A DNA stretch of 63,222 bases, from assembly GCA_947593735.1 (NCBI GenBank), contig CANQDT010000011.1, forward strand, positions 1 through 63,222, in the 5' to 3' direction. The translations under genes were made by a program, and so were the position numbers. Positions 36,201 to 44,184 of the stretch are shown piece after piece (the first letter of the stretch is position 1; each line of letters opens with the position of its first letter). Under the pieces are notes generated by a model. It saw only the letters and a list, made by a program, of their open reading frames with translations. It did not search any database and had not been told where the DNA came from. The DNA comes from an uncultured Lachnospiraceae bacterium. GTDB lineage: Bacteria > Bacillota > Clostridia > Lachnospirales > Lachnospiraceae.

Positions 36201-36674
36201 GTCCCCATTCAACAGTTCCGCCCTGCTGATGGAGTGGGTGTTATTGGTCGGGGCATAAAACAGATAATTTGATTCGCTGTCGCCGAAATCAAACGCCCGT
36301 CCCCAATCCTGCAGTTCATTCAATCGGATTGTGGCTGTGAACGTAAGACCTTCGGTGGAATCCAGCTCCTTGCTGATCTCCACCCAGCTCCCGTTCTGGG
36401 AGCCGGACCCGTCCAGCCGCAGCGCGCGGCCTCCGTTCAGCCCTTCTTCATACTGCGCCCCGGCGCTGGTTCCCACCGACTGGGACGTGATCCCGGCGTC
36501 CTGCGCCGAGCCGGTATTCTGAAGCGGATTCTCTGCGTCGTCAAAACTCAGATGAATCAAGGGCGTAATAGAATCCACGCTTCCTTCCACTGCCTCCGCC
36601 GGCATCATCCAGGTCTGGAATACCATGGAAAATGCCATGACCGCAGCCAACAAACGCTTCGACCATTGTCTCAT
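30294..36674 (-). CDS. Giant secreted LamG/GH43 arabinofuranosidase-type enzyme with dockerin
   Basis: An exported 2126-residue glycan hydrolase. The signal peptide is residues 1-29. Four LamG/concanavalin-like modules lie at about 38-245, 255-475, 480-700 and 705-930; the last two are near copies. An atypical Ig segment covers about 935-1040. GH43 module A is about 1045-1365. A reduced propeller-like segment is about 1371-1500, and a Big_4 Ig (YSDGSTAQM) about 1511-1571. GH43 module B is about 1573-1910, with ADPYIV (base Asp), SLDMTYF and NEGPTLL (acid Glu). A discoidin-like module is about 1925-2065. The dockerin-like pair GDVDRNGAVTLSDALLALKIAV plus a weaker second repeat closes the protein at about 2070-2126. 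Likely substrate: arabinan or arabinoxylan side chains (inference). AAAGGAGG precedes the ATG. Confidence 0.9.
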   Translation of the reverse strand: MRQWSKRLLAAVMAFSMVFQTWMMPAEAVEGSVDSITPLIHLSFDDAENPLQNTGSAQDAGITSQSVGTSAGAQYEEGLNGGRALRLDGSGSQNGSWVEISKELDSTEGLTFTATIRLNELQDWGRAFDFGDSESNYLFYAPTNNTHSISRAELLNGDRKATIDVPGGGCALGEWYHVALTLDSSAMTLYLNGEQVGQAQDPPVYQSARGYLGKSQYAVDNYFNGSIDDFRVYDQTLSPEQVLELSQTVDAVPEPIAKIDFEAAEEDGFFVGEGAAAKAVNSPAVERVTVGTKESNAVLLSNDAYLQLLDSRDAEAYTGLNGLEGVTVSFWENSQTPDGTASWSFFARGERSINAGTGGSDSEKRHYLGYISRNTTGRIEKQNGSNAGLDMSGFPSGWRHISLSYSSAGVTVYVNGEKKIAYASHSLLSELLGGKQDVYFGYAATWNEHANVYLDDLTIYPEALSDREARTVYEQTQSSVAQEDMLLHYDFQDSSVDGTTLSDVTGNGYDGTIHDAATEGGVISFDGTDDYLEMPSIDWSGYEGVTISIDMKPGQSAKDLFAYNFGRNDAAGLNDQQGYMFLNPSRPANDSKARFAITETNYAAETAILADKGMPQGVWGNCVVVLDGTQGKIYIDGEKVGEAELTLKPSDLGETSYNWIAKSPYAPDPYFKGEVSDFRIYTKALTEEEVSGLYTEISANRKVPTFTGEMILHYDFEDASLEGDQVKDLSENGLDATLHGNAVSEKGILHLDGADDYVEMPPIDWSYSDKVTISMDMKPEQGAADLFAYNFGHNAPAAWNAQGGYMFLNPYRAAEGVARFAITASNYQNETSVNATAPIPADTWGHCVVVIDGKNATIYIDGEKVGQETLSMQPSDLGETAFNWIGKSPYEGDPYFKGDISDFRVYQKAFQESEVQALYAEIQDAKSDAMKELNFQADLDSVFIPNPDDIRGNITLLSECKNGSTVEWTSDREDVIHTEETDVVSEVAKKYETYDKVPAGVVTRQDEDTVVHLTAVITSPDQSMTETKEFTVTVKAAVEPKTEEDYTGYVYAYFRGDADTTHYQQTYFALSRDGLNWKDLNGGEPVLTSSLGTGGLRDHFLIRSPEGDKFYLIATDLNVGVPGGSWNKYAQQGSKSIMVWESEDLVNWSDQRMVPIVKNNMGCAWAPEAMYDENTGEYVVYLSVDTTQISGVGSKKVIYYVKTRDFWQFTEPQIFIGDNTSDPTSYLDTTMLKAGDSYYRITKRENVSPTWVFMEKSDAILGDYTEVSSNIGSSTAKGERDFEGVEGPAIFKFNNEDKWCLMLDGYNGANSGVGWFPSTITDLDSGQFTRVREGFKMPSGPKHGVMVPITETEYQALSAKWDFDPDFEKGQDPAEDDIYGYVKAYSSGTNETDGSVHLAIREKDQEGWTALNSDAGIMFPTLNDSIGQHELYYTDISMVRTSDGRFAVIANTNKNNGKYYYHLSNDLVDWSESIVASADSVSGLIGSDEIPLTEEEYQAIKAKYDKVVNTGIEKIPDMTVRVGETAKLPQTVTATYSDGSTAQMEVQWDEDSYDVNQAKTYTVTGTVQQTRYSNPLIEERADPYIVLGEDGYYYFTASYPAYGSVNNGYDRVTLRRAKTIEDLKDAQEVTVWGPGRPDYSVHGRTPKHVWAPEMHFVDGQWYIYFASGYQSGEWNIRPQVLQCAKDADPMEPNSWTFLGQMQGNMYESMSLDMTYFEHNGKQYVVWAHIGTPQEGHSSLYIAELENPWTIKGDPALITHPDYGWERAGATKESGSGTWVNEGPTLLKHGGKLFLAYSAADTADTYCIGLLTADEDADLLDKASWKKNQYPLLCTADVPGEIGPGHNSFTVDENGNVIFVYHARPISHASQACGHYNSNGLYDPCRHARVKRVHWAADGTPILKMVYDDELKEEFRTVTMQLTVKGSKLPTLDESEEIRAEETFGSANGTEEQENPYTNAFDGVKETYFDGQAGAYAGIDAGEAYYLEGYRIIARDGYSSQLKGLVIQGSMDKDQWDTLDTIADPKDYPNATEGITDCSQPYRYYRVVDMDTGACNVAEIEFYGYGISATGDVDRNGAVTLSDALLALKIAVEKVEPTNYQSHMADMDAKGGVGTDDVLKILKMVNQ
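33905..35225 (-). repeat. Tandem duplication of a LamG module
   Basis: Two adjacent ~220-residue LamG modules of the GH43 gene share long stretches. Examples are LHYDF, DYVEMP/DYLEMP, GGYMFLNP/QGYMFLNP, FAITASNY/FAITETNY, IYIDGEKVG and PSDLGET.NWI.KSPY. This indicates a recent internal duplication. Confidence 0.85.
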
Positions 36675-36722
36675 AACTATAACCTCCTTTATGTTTTTCT
36701 TTCATCATATTATTTCCGGCTA

Positions 36723-36732
36723 TTGATATCAA
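36723..36732. promoter_or_regulatory. TTGATATCAA palindrome in the GH43 gene promoter region
   Basis: A perfect 10-bp palindrome upstream of a TAATAT -10-like element (36707-36712). The -35 match is poor, as expected for an activated promoter. TTGAT...ATCAA recurs at 42313-42326 upstream of the GH51 gene. It may be a site for the AraC-type regulator; this is inference. Confidence 0.3.
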
Positions 36733-36799
36733 GACAATAATTTATCCGGTTTGTTCATATATTTACGAAATTTTGGAAGCGCGTTTTTTTCTTTCTCTT

Positions 36800-39700
36800 T
36801 TATGACACGATCTCGCCGTATGCCTCGATCTCATTTACATTGGTCGCCGTCCACGCGGTCCCCACGGCAATGAGATAGCGGTACTGTCCGGAAACCGTTT
36901 CTCTGGAATACGCATAATCCGTCCCGTCCACGGTCTTCATCGTATAGCCGGTTGACGCAAGGCGCGCGGCGTCATAAAGATCCGCGAACGCGCCAAATTC
37001 ATTCTGGCTCAGATCCGCTCCGCTCCCGTCGGCAACCGTCGGATTTTCCCTGACGATACGATCGTTGTCAGTTCCAAAATAAATCACGTTATCCTTATTG
37101 GTCGATCCGTATGTATCGATCCGGGCAAGATCAAATTTCTTTCCCTCTCCCGCGTCAAATACCAGATACGACACGTAATAGGTCCCGTTCCTCGCCCCGT
37201 TCCAAACAGTCGGGAGCAGTCCGTCGCAGGCACATTCCGGCGACGTATTCCAGCGCGACGCCCAGTCCGTGCAGACGTACCGGGCAAGATCGATTTTCTT
37301 TTTCTCCTTTGGCCGTTCCGGCGGCACATAATCGGACGGCTCCGTTACATGCAGTTCCATTGTCACATTCTGATATTCCGGCAATATCTCGTCGTCGGCG
37401 TCCAGATACAAAACCGGCAGCCCGTCCGCGTTCCAGTGGACGGTGCGCATCTGCGTCGTCCTGCCAATCCCGGACGTCCCCCAGTGGTATACAAAGACCG
37501 CGTCCCCGTATTGATTAACGGTAAAGGAACCGTGCCCCGGTCCCGGCTGGTAGGGATCGTGCGCCGTCCCTAGGACCGGAACCGAATATTTCTTCCAGGA
37601 ATCCGCCCGCAGCGGATCCGTTTTCTCCGTCAGTTCCAGGAGCCCGACGCAATACGTTCTGTTCGTTTTATTTCCCGCAAACGTCATGAAGACTCTGCCG
37701 TCGTGCTCGATCACAAACGGACCTTCGTCGACCCGACCCTCCGACCGTTCCCATCCGTAATAGGGCGCTGTTATTTCGACGATCTCGCTTGCCAGACGCT
37801 TCGTTTCCGGATCATATTCCGCCAGTTCGATCCGGGCGGATCCCCCGCTTACCCCTTTCGACCAGGCAACATAGTTCTTCCCGTCCAGCGCGAAGCAGGT
37901 CATGTCAAGAGAAATCCCGTCGCTTGGCCGCACAAGATCATTTCCGTTCTGATCCAGTATTTTCATCGGATCGGACCAGTCGTCCGGATTCATCGGATCC
38001 GGACCGGTTAATTCCATCACATGGCTTTGCGGGGTTTTCGTCTCGCCGTCCGTCATCGCCGCGTAAAAGATACAGAGCGTGCCGTCCACCTCATGCAGCT
38101 CCGGCGCCCATAGCATGACATTGCCCGGGTCGTGGAAAATCTCGACGTCTTCGGCGTCCGCAAGCCCCTCGAGCGTGTCGGACGACCGCATCAGCAGTTT
38201 CCTCTGCCATGTCTCCGCCCCGCTGTTCGTATCATCCGTAGAAATAAAGTAATATGTTCCCCTGTACAGCAATACTTCCGGGTCCGCTTTGTTCGGGATC
38301 GGCTGATACGCCGCGGGCGATACCTCGCCCGAAACAGTATAGGTTCCCGGTTCCCGGAAATTCACCCCGCTAAGCTCCCAGTCGACCGGGAGCTGCGCGG
38401 TGGAACCGTCGCTGTACCGCGCGGTAACGCGCGGGAGATTTTTCTCGCTGAACTGCGCGTCCGCATAAACCGGTTCCACAGGATCGACGCCGGTATTTTT
38501 TATTTTGCTCCACGCGTTCCGGATCGTCCGGTATTCCCCGCTGCTGACCGGCAGCGCGTTGACCGCGCCCTCCAGGTTCACATCCGGCGGCGTGTACGGG
38601 GTTCCCGATCTTCTCTTTTCCGATACGGACGTAAGATCGGTCTCCGCTTCATATCGTTCCCCGTCGTCTGCCGTCCAGGAGAGCAGATAGTTCCCGTTTT
38701 GATATTCGCATACAAGGTCCGATATGCCTCCCTCGATCTCCATCCTTACGCCGTCGTCAAACGAGGTAAGTGACTCGGACCGGTACAGGACGAGCTTTCC
38801 GGACGTCGTCCCCGCGTCACATTCTTCCGCCGCGATCCCGTATCCGCCGTCGGCAAGCCGGAACAGATACGGCGACACAAGATTTTTGTTGATCCCGTTC
38901 TTCCAGTTTGGCGCGTAGTCCGCCTTGCCGAACAATACGCCTTCTCCGGAATTTAATTCCTGAAACGTCTCCCCGTAATCGTCGCTGACCGCGAGATGAA
39001 GGCTCCCGCCGATCAGATCCGTCCCGCGGGTATATCCCGCGACCTGATACTGACTGCCGGTCTTTCCGTGCCCGGCGCACGGAACCCGCAGGATCGTAAA
39101 CGAGTTCGCCGCGAACTCCCGGGTGAACGTATTGCCGTCTCCTTCCTCCCATGTCGTTACCGGGGCTATTTTTTCCGGTTCCTCAACCGTGTTGTAGATA
39201 CGTTTATCCTCATTGGCAAGCGTTATGACTTTCCTCGGTGATTCCGCCAGGGCGATGCTGTCGTCAATATGGATCCGGACAGTTTCCGGCGCGTCGGAGG
39301 CGTTGACGACCTTGATGATCAGTTCTCCCTCGTCCTCGTCGTATACGGTGTTGGAATAAATACATTCCTCCCCGTCGCCGGTGACGTCGGAACGATAGTT
39401 GTAATCCCCGCTGTTTTGCCCATACATCGTCTGCACATAATAGCTGGGCGTCTCAAACGACCGCTTGCCGTCGAACCAGATCAGATTCGGGGACCACTGG
39501 CTGTACTTCGTGCCGCCGACCCGGCAGAACAGCGGCGCGGCACTTACCATTTTGATAATATCAGAGTTCCGCTCCAGCATCGTAAAGTATGCCGCCTCCG
39601 CGATCGCGTTTTCCAGCGTACAGATCGTATAATCTCCCGGTTTCTTCTCCCATCGCGCGGAAACCTCTCCCAAAAATACGTTCGCCTCCCGGGAATAAGT

Positions 39701-42226
39701 ATCGTAGTAATCCATATGCGAATAAAACCAGTCGGGCGTCTCATAATAATGCTCATCGACCGCGTAAGTAAAATCAGGATTTTTCTTCAGCATATCATAA
39801 ACAAACTGATATTCGTTATCATGGATGGCATTTCCGGTATAATACCACGCCGCCGAAGACATCAGCTTCATGGACGGATCTTTTTTATGGACAAAATGCT
39901 CGATCCAATAATAACGGTCATGCCACTGGTTGCCGCCTCTCTCCCACTGTTCGTTTCCAATGCCGATGCGGTTCAAGGAGAACGGCTGTTCATGTCCCAT
40001 GTCCCGGCGCAGCGCAGCCCACTTATTTCCGTCGAAATCCATGCTGTTCGCGAAATCGATCAGGTCAAGGATATCATTGACATAACCCATGAACGCGTCC
40101 GTCAGGTCTTCTTCGGTCGCGGTATCGATCGTCTTGCCCGCGTCCTTGTAGACCGGAACCGCTTCCGGGTTCGAGTTTGTCATGCAGGCAAGTCCCGCGT
40201 TGACGACAGGAACCGGTTCCGCCCCGAGATATTCGCAAAGCTGGAAATATTCATAAAATCCGAGATTAAAGCTCTGGCAATAATAGCGGGAATCCCCGAC
40301 CTGCCAGCGGCTCTTATTTAATTTGCGCTGTTCCAACGCTCCTACGGTATCCTTCCAGCGGTACGCCGTGTCGAGCGTCGCGCCTCCTTCCACGGCGCAT
40401 CCGCCGGGGAACCGGAGAAATCCGGGGTGCATTTCTTCGAGTTTATCGGTCAGATCTTTCCGGAACCTTCCGAGTACCGCATCGCTGCTCACACAGGATA
40501 CCATGTCGATCCTCGCCGTCCCGGGCGCCTGCAGCCGAATCACAAAATCACCCGCGTCCAGCGTTTCCTCCACATGGAGATCGCCCTCGTATTTCTTCCA
40601 TCCTTCCCGCACGCAATCCACCGTGACATCCGTTTCGGAAAGCGCCGCAGTCCCGTACTGTTTTCCATTTTTTTCAGCGGATACAAGCAATGGCTGGTCG
40701 GTCTGCGCATATAGACTGACATGGTAGCTGTTCTCCGCGTTCAGATAAATTCCGTCATATGCTTTATTTTTGATCCCATGCGCCGGATCCGTAACCGTAA
40801 GGACCGCATAATGCGGGTTGTTATCGTTCAGCCCGTCTGTATCCTGAATGGACAGCGACGCGCCGCTCCCCGTCGTGCTCCAGCCGTAATTGTATGCCGG
40901 ACCGGAATTAAAAAATTCAAACGAATAATTTTCGATCATCTCCGCCATAATCCCGCCGTCCGCGGCATAATTGATATCCTCAAAAAACAAGCCGAACATC
41001 GAGCCGTCTACCTTCGCGCCCTGCCGGCTGCTGATCTCGATCTTATTCCTGGTATAGGAATTGCTGTACAGGGTAAACGTAAATGATTTTTCTCTTTCAT
41101 GGATCAGGGCGGTCATCGTCACTTCCGCCTTTTCTCCGAAATCCGCGACGATCCTGCCGCTGTCCGAAATGATATCCGGGCTGGCGGACGTCCATGTAAT
41201 CTCCGATCCGGTATACGCTGTCCTCCTGGCAAGCGGGATCTGGCTGCCCGCTTCCATTCCATGATATTCTTTGTCCATGGTAAGGGCAATATACTCCAGT
41301 TCTTTCTTTTGCTCCACGTCCATCTGTTCGATCTCCTCGTTGCTGTATGGCTCGATGATCAGCTGAGGCGCATAACCGCTTTCCCTCGTATGGATGGTAA
41401 ATTCCTTTGTTCCATTGCTCTCATCAGACAAAATGGCAAACGTAACCTCTTCCCCCGCCCGGCTCTTTACATACTCCGTGACGTCCGCGTCAGCGTACTG
41501 GTTTGCCGCCGTGCCGTTCATCGCTGCGATCTGCCGTCCGATATCCGGTCTGGAATACCAGGTCATTCCCTCGGAGCCGTCCGCCGCGACCGCCGTATCC
41601 ACCCGGCTTCCCTCGGTCCAGCCGGACGCGGCTTCCATGATGTCGATCGTATATTGCTCCGCGTTCTCCGCCGGGGCAAGAGACAGATACGCCGACCGGA
41701 TCCCATGGGAAAGATCCGGGAAATCGTCCGTATCAAACTTCACATATCCAAATTTGATATCAACCGTATTGTTGGAATCTGTCACTGCCGGATCATGATA
41801 AAAAGTATTATCGGTCTGTTTTTCGGCATAGCGCAGCCTCATTTTCGCAAGCGCCCCGTTATTAAACGCCTTCTGGTGCTTCCAGCTCTGGACCGTCGTA
41901 TCGGCGCGCGCGCCGATCGACTGACGTTCGCTCTCCTGCCGCTGCGGGAACCCGTCCTTTTGCCCCGCCGCGACCTGAAGAACCCAGAGCGCGTCCGTCA
42001 CATTCAGCTCATCATCGCCATTTACATTTCCGATCCGGAATTGATCCTCTGTCGGATCTGAAATACTCCGGAGGACAAGCAGCGCGTCCACAGCCGTAAT
42101 CCTGCCGTCCCCGTTCATATCACCAAGGCTCCGTCCGGAACCGGTATCCGCCGACGCCGGCACCGCCGATATGACAAGGGCAAGGATACAAAACAAAGCC
42201 GTCAGCTTCTTCCACAAACAACCCAT
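36800..42226 (-). CDS. Giant secreted GH51/GH43 alpha-L-arabinofuranosidase with N-terminal dockerin
   Basis: An exported 1808-residue enzyme. The signal peptide (1-26) is followed at once by two dockerin-like calcium repeats (about 30-92), GDMNGDGRITAVDALLVL and GNVNGDDELNVTDALWVL. Next come a DNRLRE/CBM96-like module (105-295) and an atypical Ig (310-395). A GH51 domain (about 400-1050) carries the acid/base Glu in IGNEQWERG (about 755) and the nucleophile in FLGEVSARW (about 853). A reduced propeller-like segment (1055-1240), a Big_4 (YSDGSTAQL), and a GH43 domain (about 1330-1640) follow, with ADPEVLL, SLDMTCF and DEGPFVI. A C-terminal lectin-like module ends it. GH51 plus GH43 points to arabinose-decorated polysaccharides. 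A strong AAGGAGGAG site precedes the ATG. Confidence 0.91.
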   Translation of the reverse strand: MGCLWKKLTALFCILALVISAVPASADTGSGRSLGDMNGDGRITAVDALLVLRSISDPTEDQFRIGNVNGDDELNVTDALWVLQVAAGQKDGFPQRQESERQSIGARADTTVQSWKHQKAFNNGALAKMRLRYAEKQTDNTFYHDPAVTDSNNTVDIKFGYVKFDTDDFPDLSHGIRSAYLSLAPAENAEQYTIDIMEAASGWTEGSRVDTAVAADGSEGMTWYSRPDIGRQIAAMNGTAANQYADADVTEYVKSRAGEEVTFAILSDESNGTKEFTIHTRESGYAPQLIIEPYSNEEIEQMDVEQKKELEYIALTMDKEYHGMEAGSQIPLARRTAYTGSEITWTSASPDIISDSGRIVADFGEKAEVTMTALIHEREKSFTFTLYSNSYTRNKIEISSRQGAKVDGSMFGLFFEDINYAADGGIMAEMIENYSFEFFNSGPAYNYGWSTTGSGASLSIQDTDGLNDNNPHYAVLTVTDPAHGIKNKAYDGIYLNAENSYHVSLYAQTDQPLLVSAEKNGKQYGTAALSETDVTVDCVREGWKKYEGDLHVEETLDAGDFVIRLQAPGTARIDMVSCVSSDAVLGRFRKDLTDKLEEMHPGFLRFPGGCAVEGGATLDTAYRWKDTVGALEQRKLNKSRWQVGDSRYYCQSFNLGFYEYFQLCEYLGAEPVPVVNAGLACMTNSNPEAVPVYKDAGKTIDTATEEDLTDAFMGYVNDILDLIDFANSMDFDGNKWAALRRDMGHEQPFSLNRIGIGNEQWERGGNQWHDRYYWIEHFVHKKDPSMKLMSSAAWYYTGNAIHDNEYQFVYDMLKKNPDFTYAVDEHYYETPDWFYSHMDYYDTYSREANVFLGEVSARWEKKPGDYTICTLENAIAEAAYFTMLERNSDIIKMVSAAPLFCRVGGTKYSQWSPNLIWFDGKRSFETPSYYVQTMYGQNSGDYNYRSDVTGDGEECIYSNTVYDEDEGELIIKVVNASDAPETVRIHIDDSIALAESPRKVITLANEDKRIYNTVEEPEKIAPVTTWEEGDGNTFTREFAANSFTILRVPCAGHGKTGSQYQVAGYTRGTDLIGGSLHLAVSDDYGETFQELNSGEGVLFGKADYAPNWKNGINKNLVSPYLFRLADGGYGIAAEECDAGTTSGKLVLYRSESLTSFDDGVRMEIEGGISDLVCEYQNGNYLLSWTADDGERYEAETDLTSVSEKRRSGTPYTPPDVNLEGAVNALPVSSGEYRTIRNAWSKIKNTGVDPVEPVYADAQFSEKNLPRVTARYSDGSTAQLPVDWELSGVNFREPGTYTVSGEVSPAAYQPIPNKADPEVLLYRGTYYFISTDDTNSGAETWQRKLLMRSSDTLEGLADAEDVEIFHDPGNVMLWAPELHEVDGTLCIFYAAMTDGETKTPQSHVMELTGPDPMNPDDWSDPMKILDQNGNDLVRPSDGISLDMTCFALDGKNYVAWSKGVSGGSARIELAEYDPETKRLASEIVEITAPYYGWERSEGRVDEGPFVIEHDGRVFMTFAGNKTNRTYCVGLLELTEKTDPLRADSWKKYSVPVLGTAHDPYQPGPGHGSFTVNQYGDAVFVYHWGTSGIGRTTQMRTVHWNADGLPVLYLDADDEILPEYQNVTMELHVTEPSDYVPPERPKEKKKIDLARYVCTDWASRWNTSPECACDGLLPTVWNGARNGTYYVSYLVFDAGEGKKFDLARIDTYGSTNKDNVIYFGTDNDRIVRENPTVADGSGADLSQNEFGAFADLYDAARLASTGYTMKTVDGTDYAYSRETVSGQYRYLIAVGTAWTATNVNEIEAYGEIVS

Positions 42227-42271
42227 GATTACTCCTCCTTTTTTCGATCTGCAATTTACCTTCTTTTCTTC

Positions 42272-42326
42272 ATTATATCAATTCTGCCGCCAATGCATAT
42301 CACTAAATATTTTGATTCATATCAAA
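42272..42326 (-). promoter_or_regulatory. Predicted promoter region of the GH51/GH43 gene
   Basis: A perfect TATAAT-type -10 (42272-42277) with no good -35 at the right distance, a pattern typical of activator-dependent promoters. The dyad TTGAT-TCAT-ATCAA (42313-42326) lies about 36 bp further upstream, where an activator could bind. Confidence 0.45.
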
Positions 42327-42334
42327 AAATAACC

Positions 42335-42362
42335 TTGTATATGCAAAATATTATGATACAAT
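42335..42362 (+). promoter_or_regulatory. Predicted promoter of the tandem AraC regulator
   Basis: TTGTAT (42335-42340), 16 nt, TACAAT (42357-42362). Predicted transcription start is about 42369, a few bases before the 56-nt inverted repeat, leaving a ~130-nt leader. Confidence 0.5.
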
Positions 42363-42372
42363 GATGATACCA

Positions 42373-42428
42373 GGGTCGCAAAGCCGTATACATCCATATT
42401 CATATGGATGTATATGGCCTTGAGACCC
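42373..42428. repeat. 56-nt near-perfect inverted repeat in the AraC leader
   Basis: GGGTCGCAAAGCCGTATACATCCATAT is mirrored around a 2-nt centre (42400-42401). The two mismatches are at 42378 and 42382, and a G-U pair is possible at 42386. It can be a long operator or, in RNA, a very stable hairpin at the 5' end of the regulator mRNA. No U-tract follows, so it is not a simple terminator. Confidence 0.8.
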
Positions 42429-42498
42429 GCCAAACCATGAGAAAGCAGCCCGATCAGGGCACCCGTGTGCGGCAATCCGTGGAAAGGAACCCGATCAG

Positions 42499-44178
42499 AT
42501 GTACACAAGGCATATTCATATTTTCCCTCTGCATGTCCTGGATTCCAGGATCATGGAAAATCACGGCATTGCTAGGGACGCAAGCTATCCGGAATATCAG
42601 TTTCTTTATTCGCTCTCCGGCAGCGGGATCCTGTATGATGACCGAAATATCCGTTATGAGATCCGCCCGGGCGACGTCCTGTTCCTCTCCGCCCATACAA
42701 GCCACAGATATTATGAAGAAGGGGAAGAAACCTGGATGATTTCTTATATTTCCTTCAACGGGCTGTCCATTGCCGACGGGTTTCTCGACTTGCTTGATAT
42801 CCCGTCTCCCATCTATGTATTCCGGAAAGAAACCCTGGAAGATCCGGAGCTCATTTCTTCTCTCTTCTACCAATGCGCGCAGGCGTACGCAGAGCGCTCC
42901 TACGCGGACGATCTGGTCATGCATACCATTTTATATCGCCTGACCTATGAACTTTACCGGACGCTCCACAAATCCGGGACGCCTGCCGGAAAAGCCGATT
43001 CGGCGCTCTCCGATCTTTTCGCGTATATCCGGCAGAACCTCAGCGCGCCCCTTTCCGTGGAGTCCATTGCCAAAGCGACCGGCAGATCCGTATATGATCT
43101 TTATCACCAGTTCCACTCGGTCCTTGGGATGACCCCGTGGGAGTATGTCGTCGAAGCGCGCCTCCACTACGCGAAACAGCTCCTTCTCCGGGAGCCGGAG
43201 ATGTCCATCCGGGAAATCGGGATCGCGGCAGGAATGCCCGCGAAGAATTATCTGAACCGGCATTTTAAACAGCGGTACGGTATGACGCCAAACGAATACC
43301 GAAAAAAGAACGCGTCCTCGGTTTCCCCATCAGGAGCGGTTTCTTTTTCCGAGAAAACACTTCCTGTTTATTTTCTTGATTCGGGAGAAAGCAACATCCG
43401 AAATCCGGAGTCCTGGCAGGAGATCCGGAACGGCAACTGCTATCAGATCATGCTGTGCCTCGACGGGGCGGGCGTCCTCATTGATGAAAAAGGCGCGGAA
43501 CACGCCGTCAACCCGGGCTATCTCTGTTTCTTCGCGCCGGGTTCCGAATGTCGGTACGATCCGGTCGTCCGTCCCTGGAATGTGATCTGGGTCCGGTTTC
43601 ATGGAAAAAATATCAAAAAGCTCCTCCGCCTGCTCGGGATAACGGAAACTGCCGTGATCAGCGGGGACAAAACGCTCATCGTGAGCCACCGTTATTGTAA
43701 CGATATGGAATATGACTTTGTCGAGCACATGGATCAGATCCACGCGTCCTCCTGGCGCACGGACCCCGCTTCGATCTTCTACCGCTCCGTACTCCTCTAT
43801 GAATTGCTCCTCTGTACCGGAATCATGGCAGAGATCCGAAATGAGCCGACAAACGAAGAAGAACAGCTGATCCCGGTCATCGACATGATTCACATGCAGT
43901 ACCGGAACAAGCTGTCCCTCTCTCTTCTCGCGGATCATATCGGCGTTACCACCGGAACTCTGATCCGATTATTTCAAATTGTCTATCGGAAAACACCGAA
44001 AGAATACCTCACGGAAGTCCGCATCCGCCAGGCAAAGCGGAGGCTGCTCCGCCATCCGAACGAGACGGTCCGGCAGATTGCAGAGGAAGTCGGTTTTTCC
44101 GGCGCAAGCCATTTCATCACTGTATTCCGGCAGTCGGAACATATGACCCCGGAAGAATATCGGGCTTTATACCTGTAA
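42499..44178 (+). CDS. Tandem double AraC-family transcriptional regulator
   Basis: A 559-residue protein containing two whole AraC regulators end to end. Unit 1: cupin-like sensor (about 10-100; LYSLSGSGILYDDRNIRYEIRPGD split over the barrel) and AraC HTH pair (about 170-272), ending GMTPNEYRKK. Unit 2: cupin-like sensor (about 305-385; LDGAGVLIDEKGAEHAVNPG) and HTH pair (about 458-559), with IRQIAEEVGFSGASHFITVF and MTPEEYRALYL. The units are clearly diverged. It is divergent from the GH51/GH43 gene and probably activates the two glycosidase genes on sensing an arabino-sugar (inference). AAAGGA lies 10 nt before the ATG. Single-unit AraC proteins are about 280 residues, so this is an unusual fusion. 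Confidence 0.9.
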   Translation: MYTRHIHIFPLHVLDSRIMENHGIARDASYPEYQFLYSLSGSGILYDDRNIRYEIRPGDVLFLSAHTSHRYYEEGEETWMISYISFNGLSIADGFLDLLDIPSPIYVFRKETLEDPELISSLFYQCAQAYAERSYADDLVMHTILYRLTYELYRTLHKSGTPAGKADSALSDLFAYIRQNLSAPLSVESIAKATGRSVYDLYHQFHSVLGMTPWEYVVEARLHYAKQLLLREPEMSIREIGIAAGMPAKNYLNRHFKQRYGMTPNEYRKKNASSVSPSGAVSFSEKTLPVYFLDSGESNIRNPESWQEIRNGNCYQIMLCLDGAGVLIDEKGAEHAVNPGYLCFFAPGSECRYDPVVRPWNVIWVRFHGKNIKKLLRLLGITETAVISGDKTLIVSHRYCNDMEYDFVEHMDQIHASSWRTDPASIFYRSVLLYELLLCTGIMAEIRNEPTNEEEQLIPVIDMIHMQYRNKLSLSLLADHIGVTTGTLIRLFQIVYRKTPKEYLTEVRIRQAKRRLLRHPNETVRQIAEEVGFSGASHFITVFRQSEHMTPEEYRALYL

Positions 44179-44184
44179 AAGCCG

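Noticed and set aside
42404-42739. Upstream open frame overlapping the AraC start
   Set aside because: It begins inside the inverted repeat, has no ribosome site and runs in a different frame over the well-conserved AraC N-terminus.
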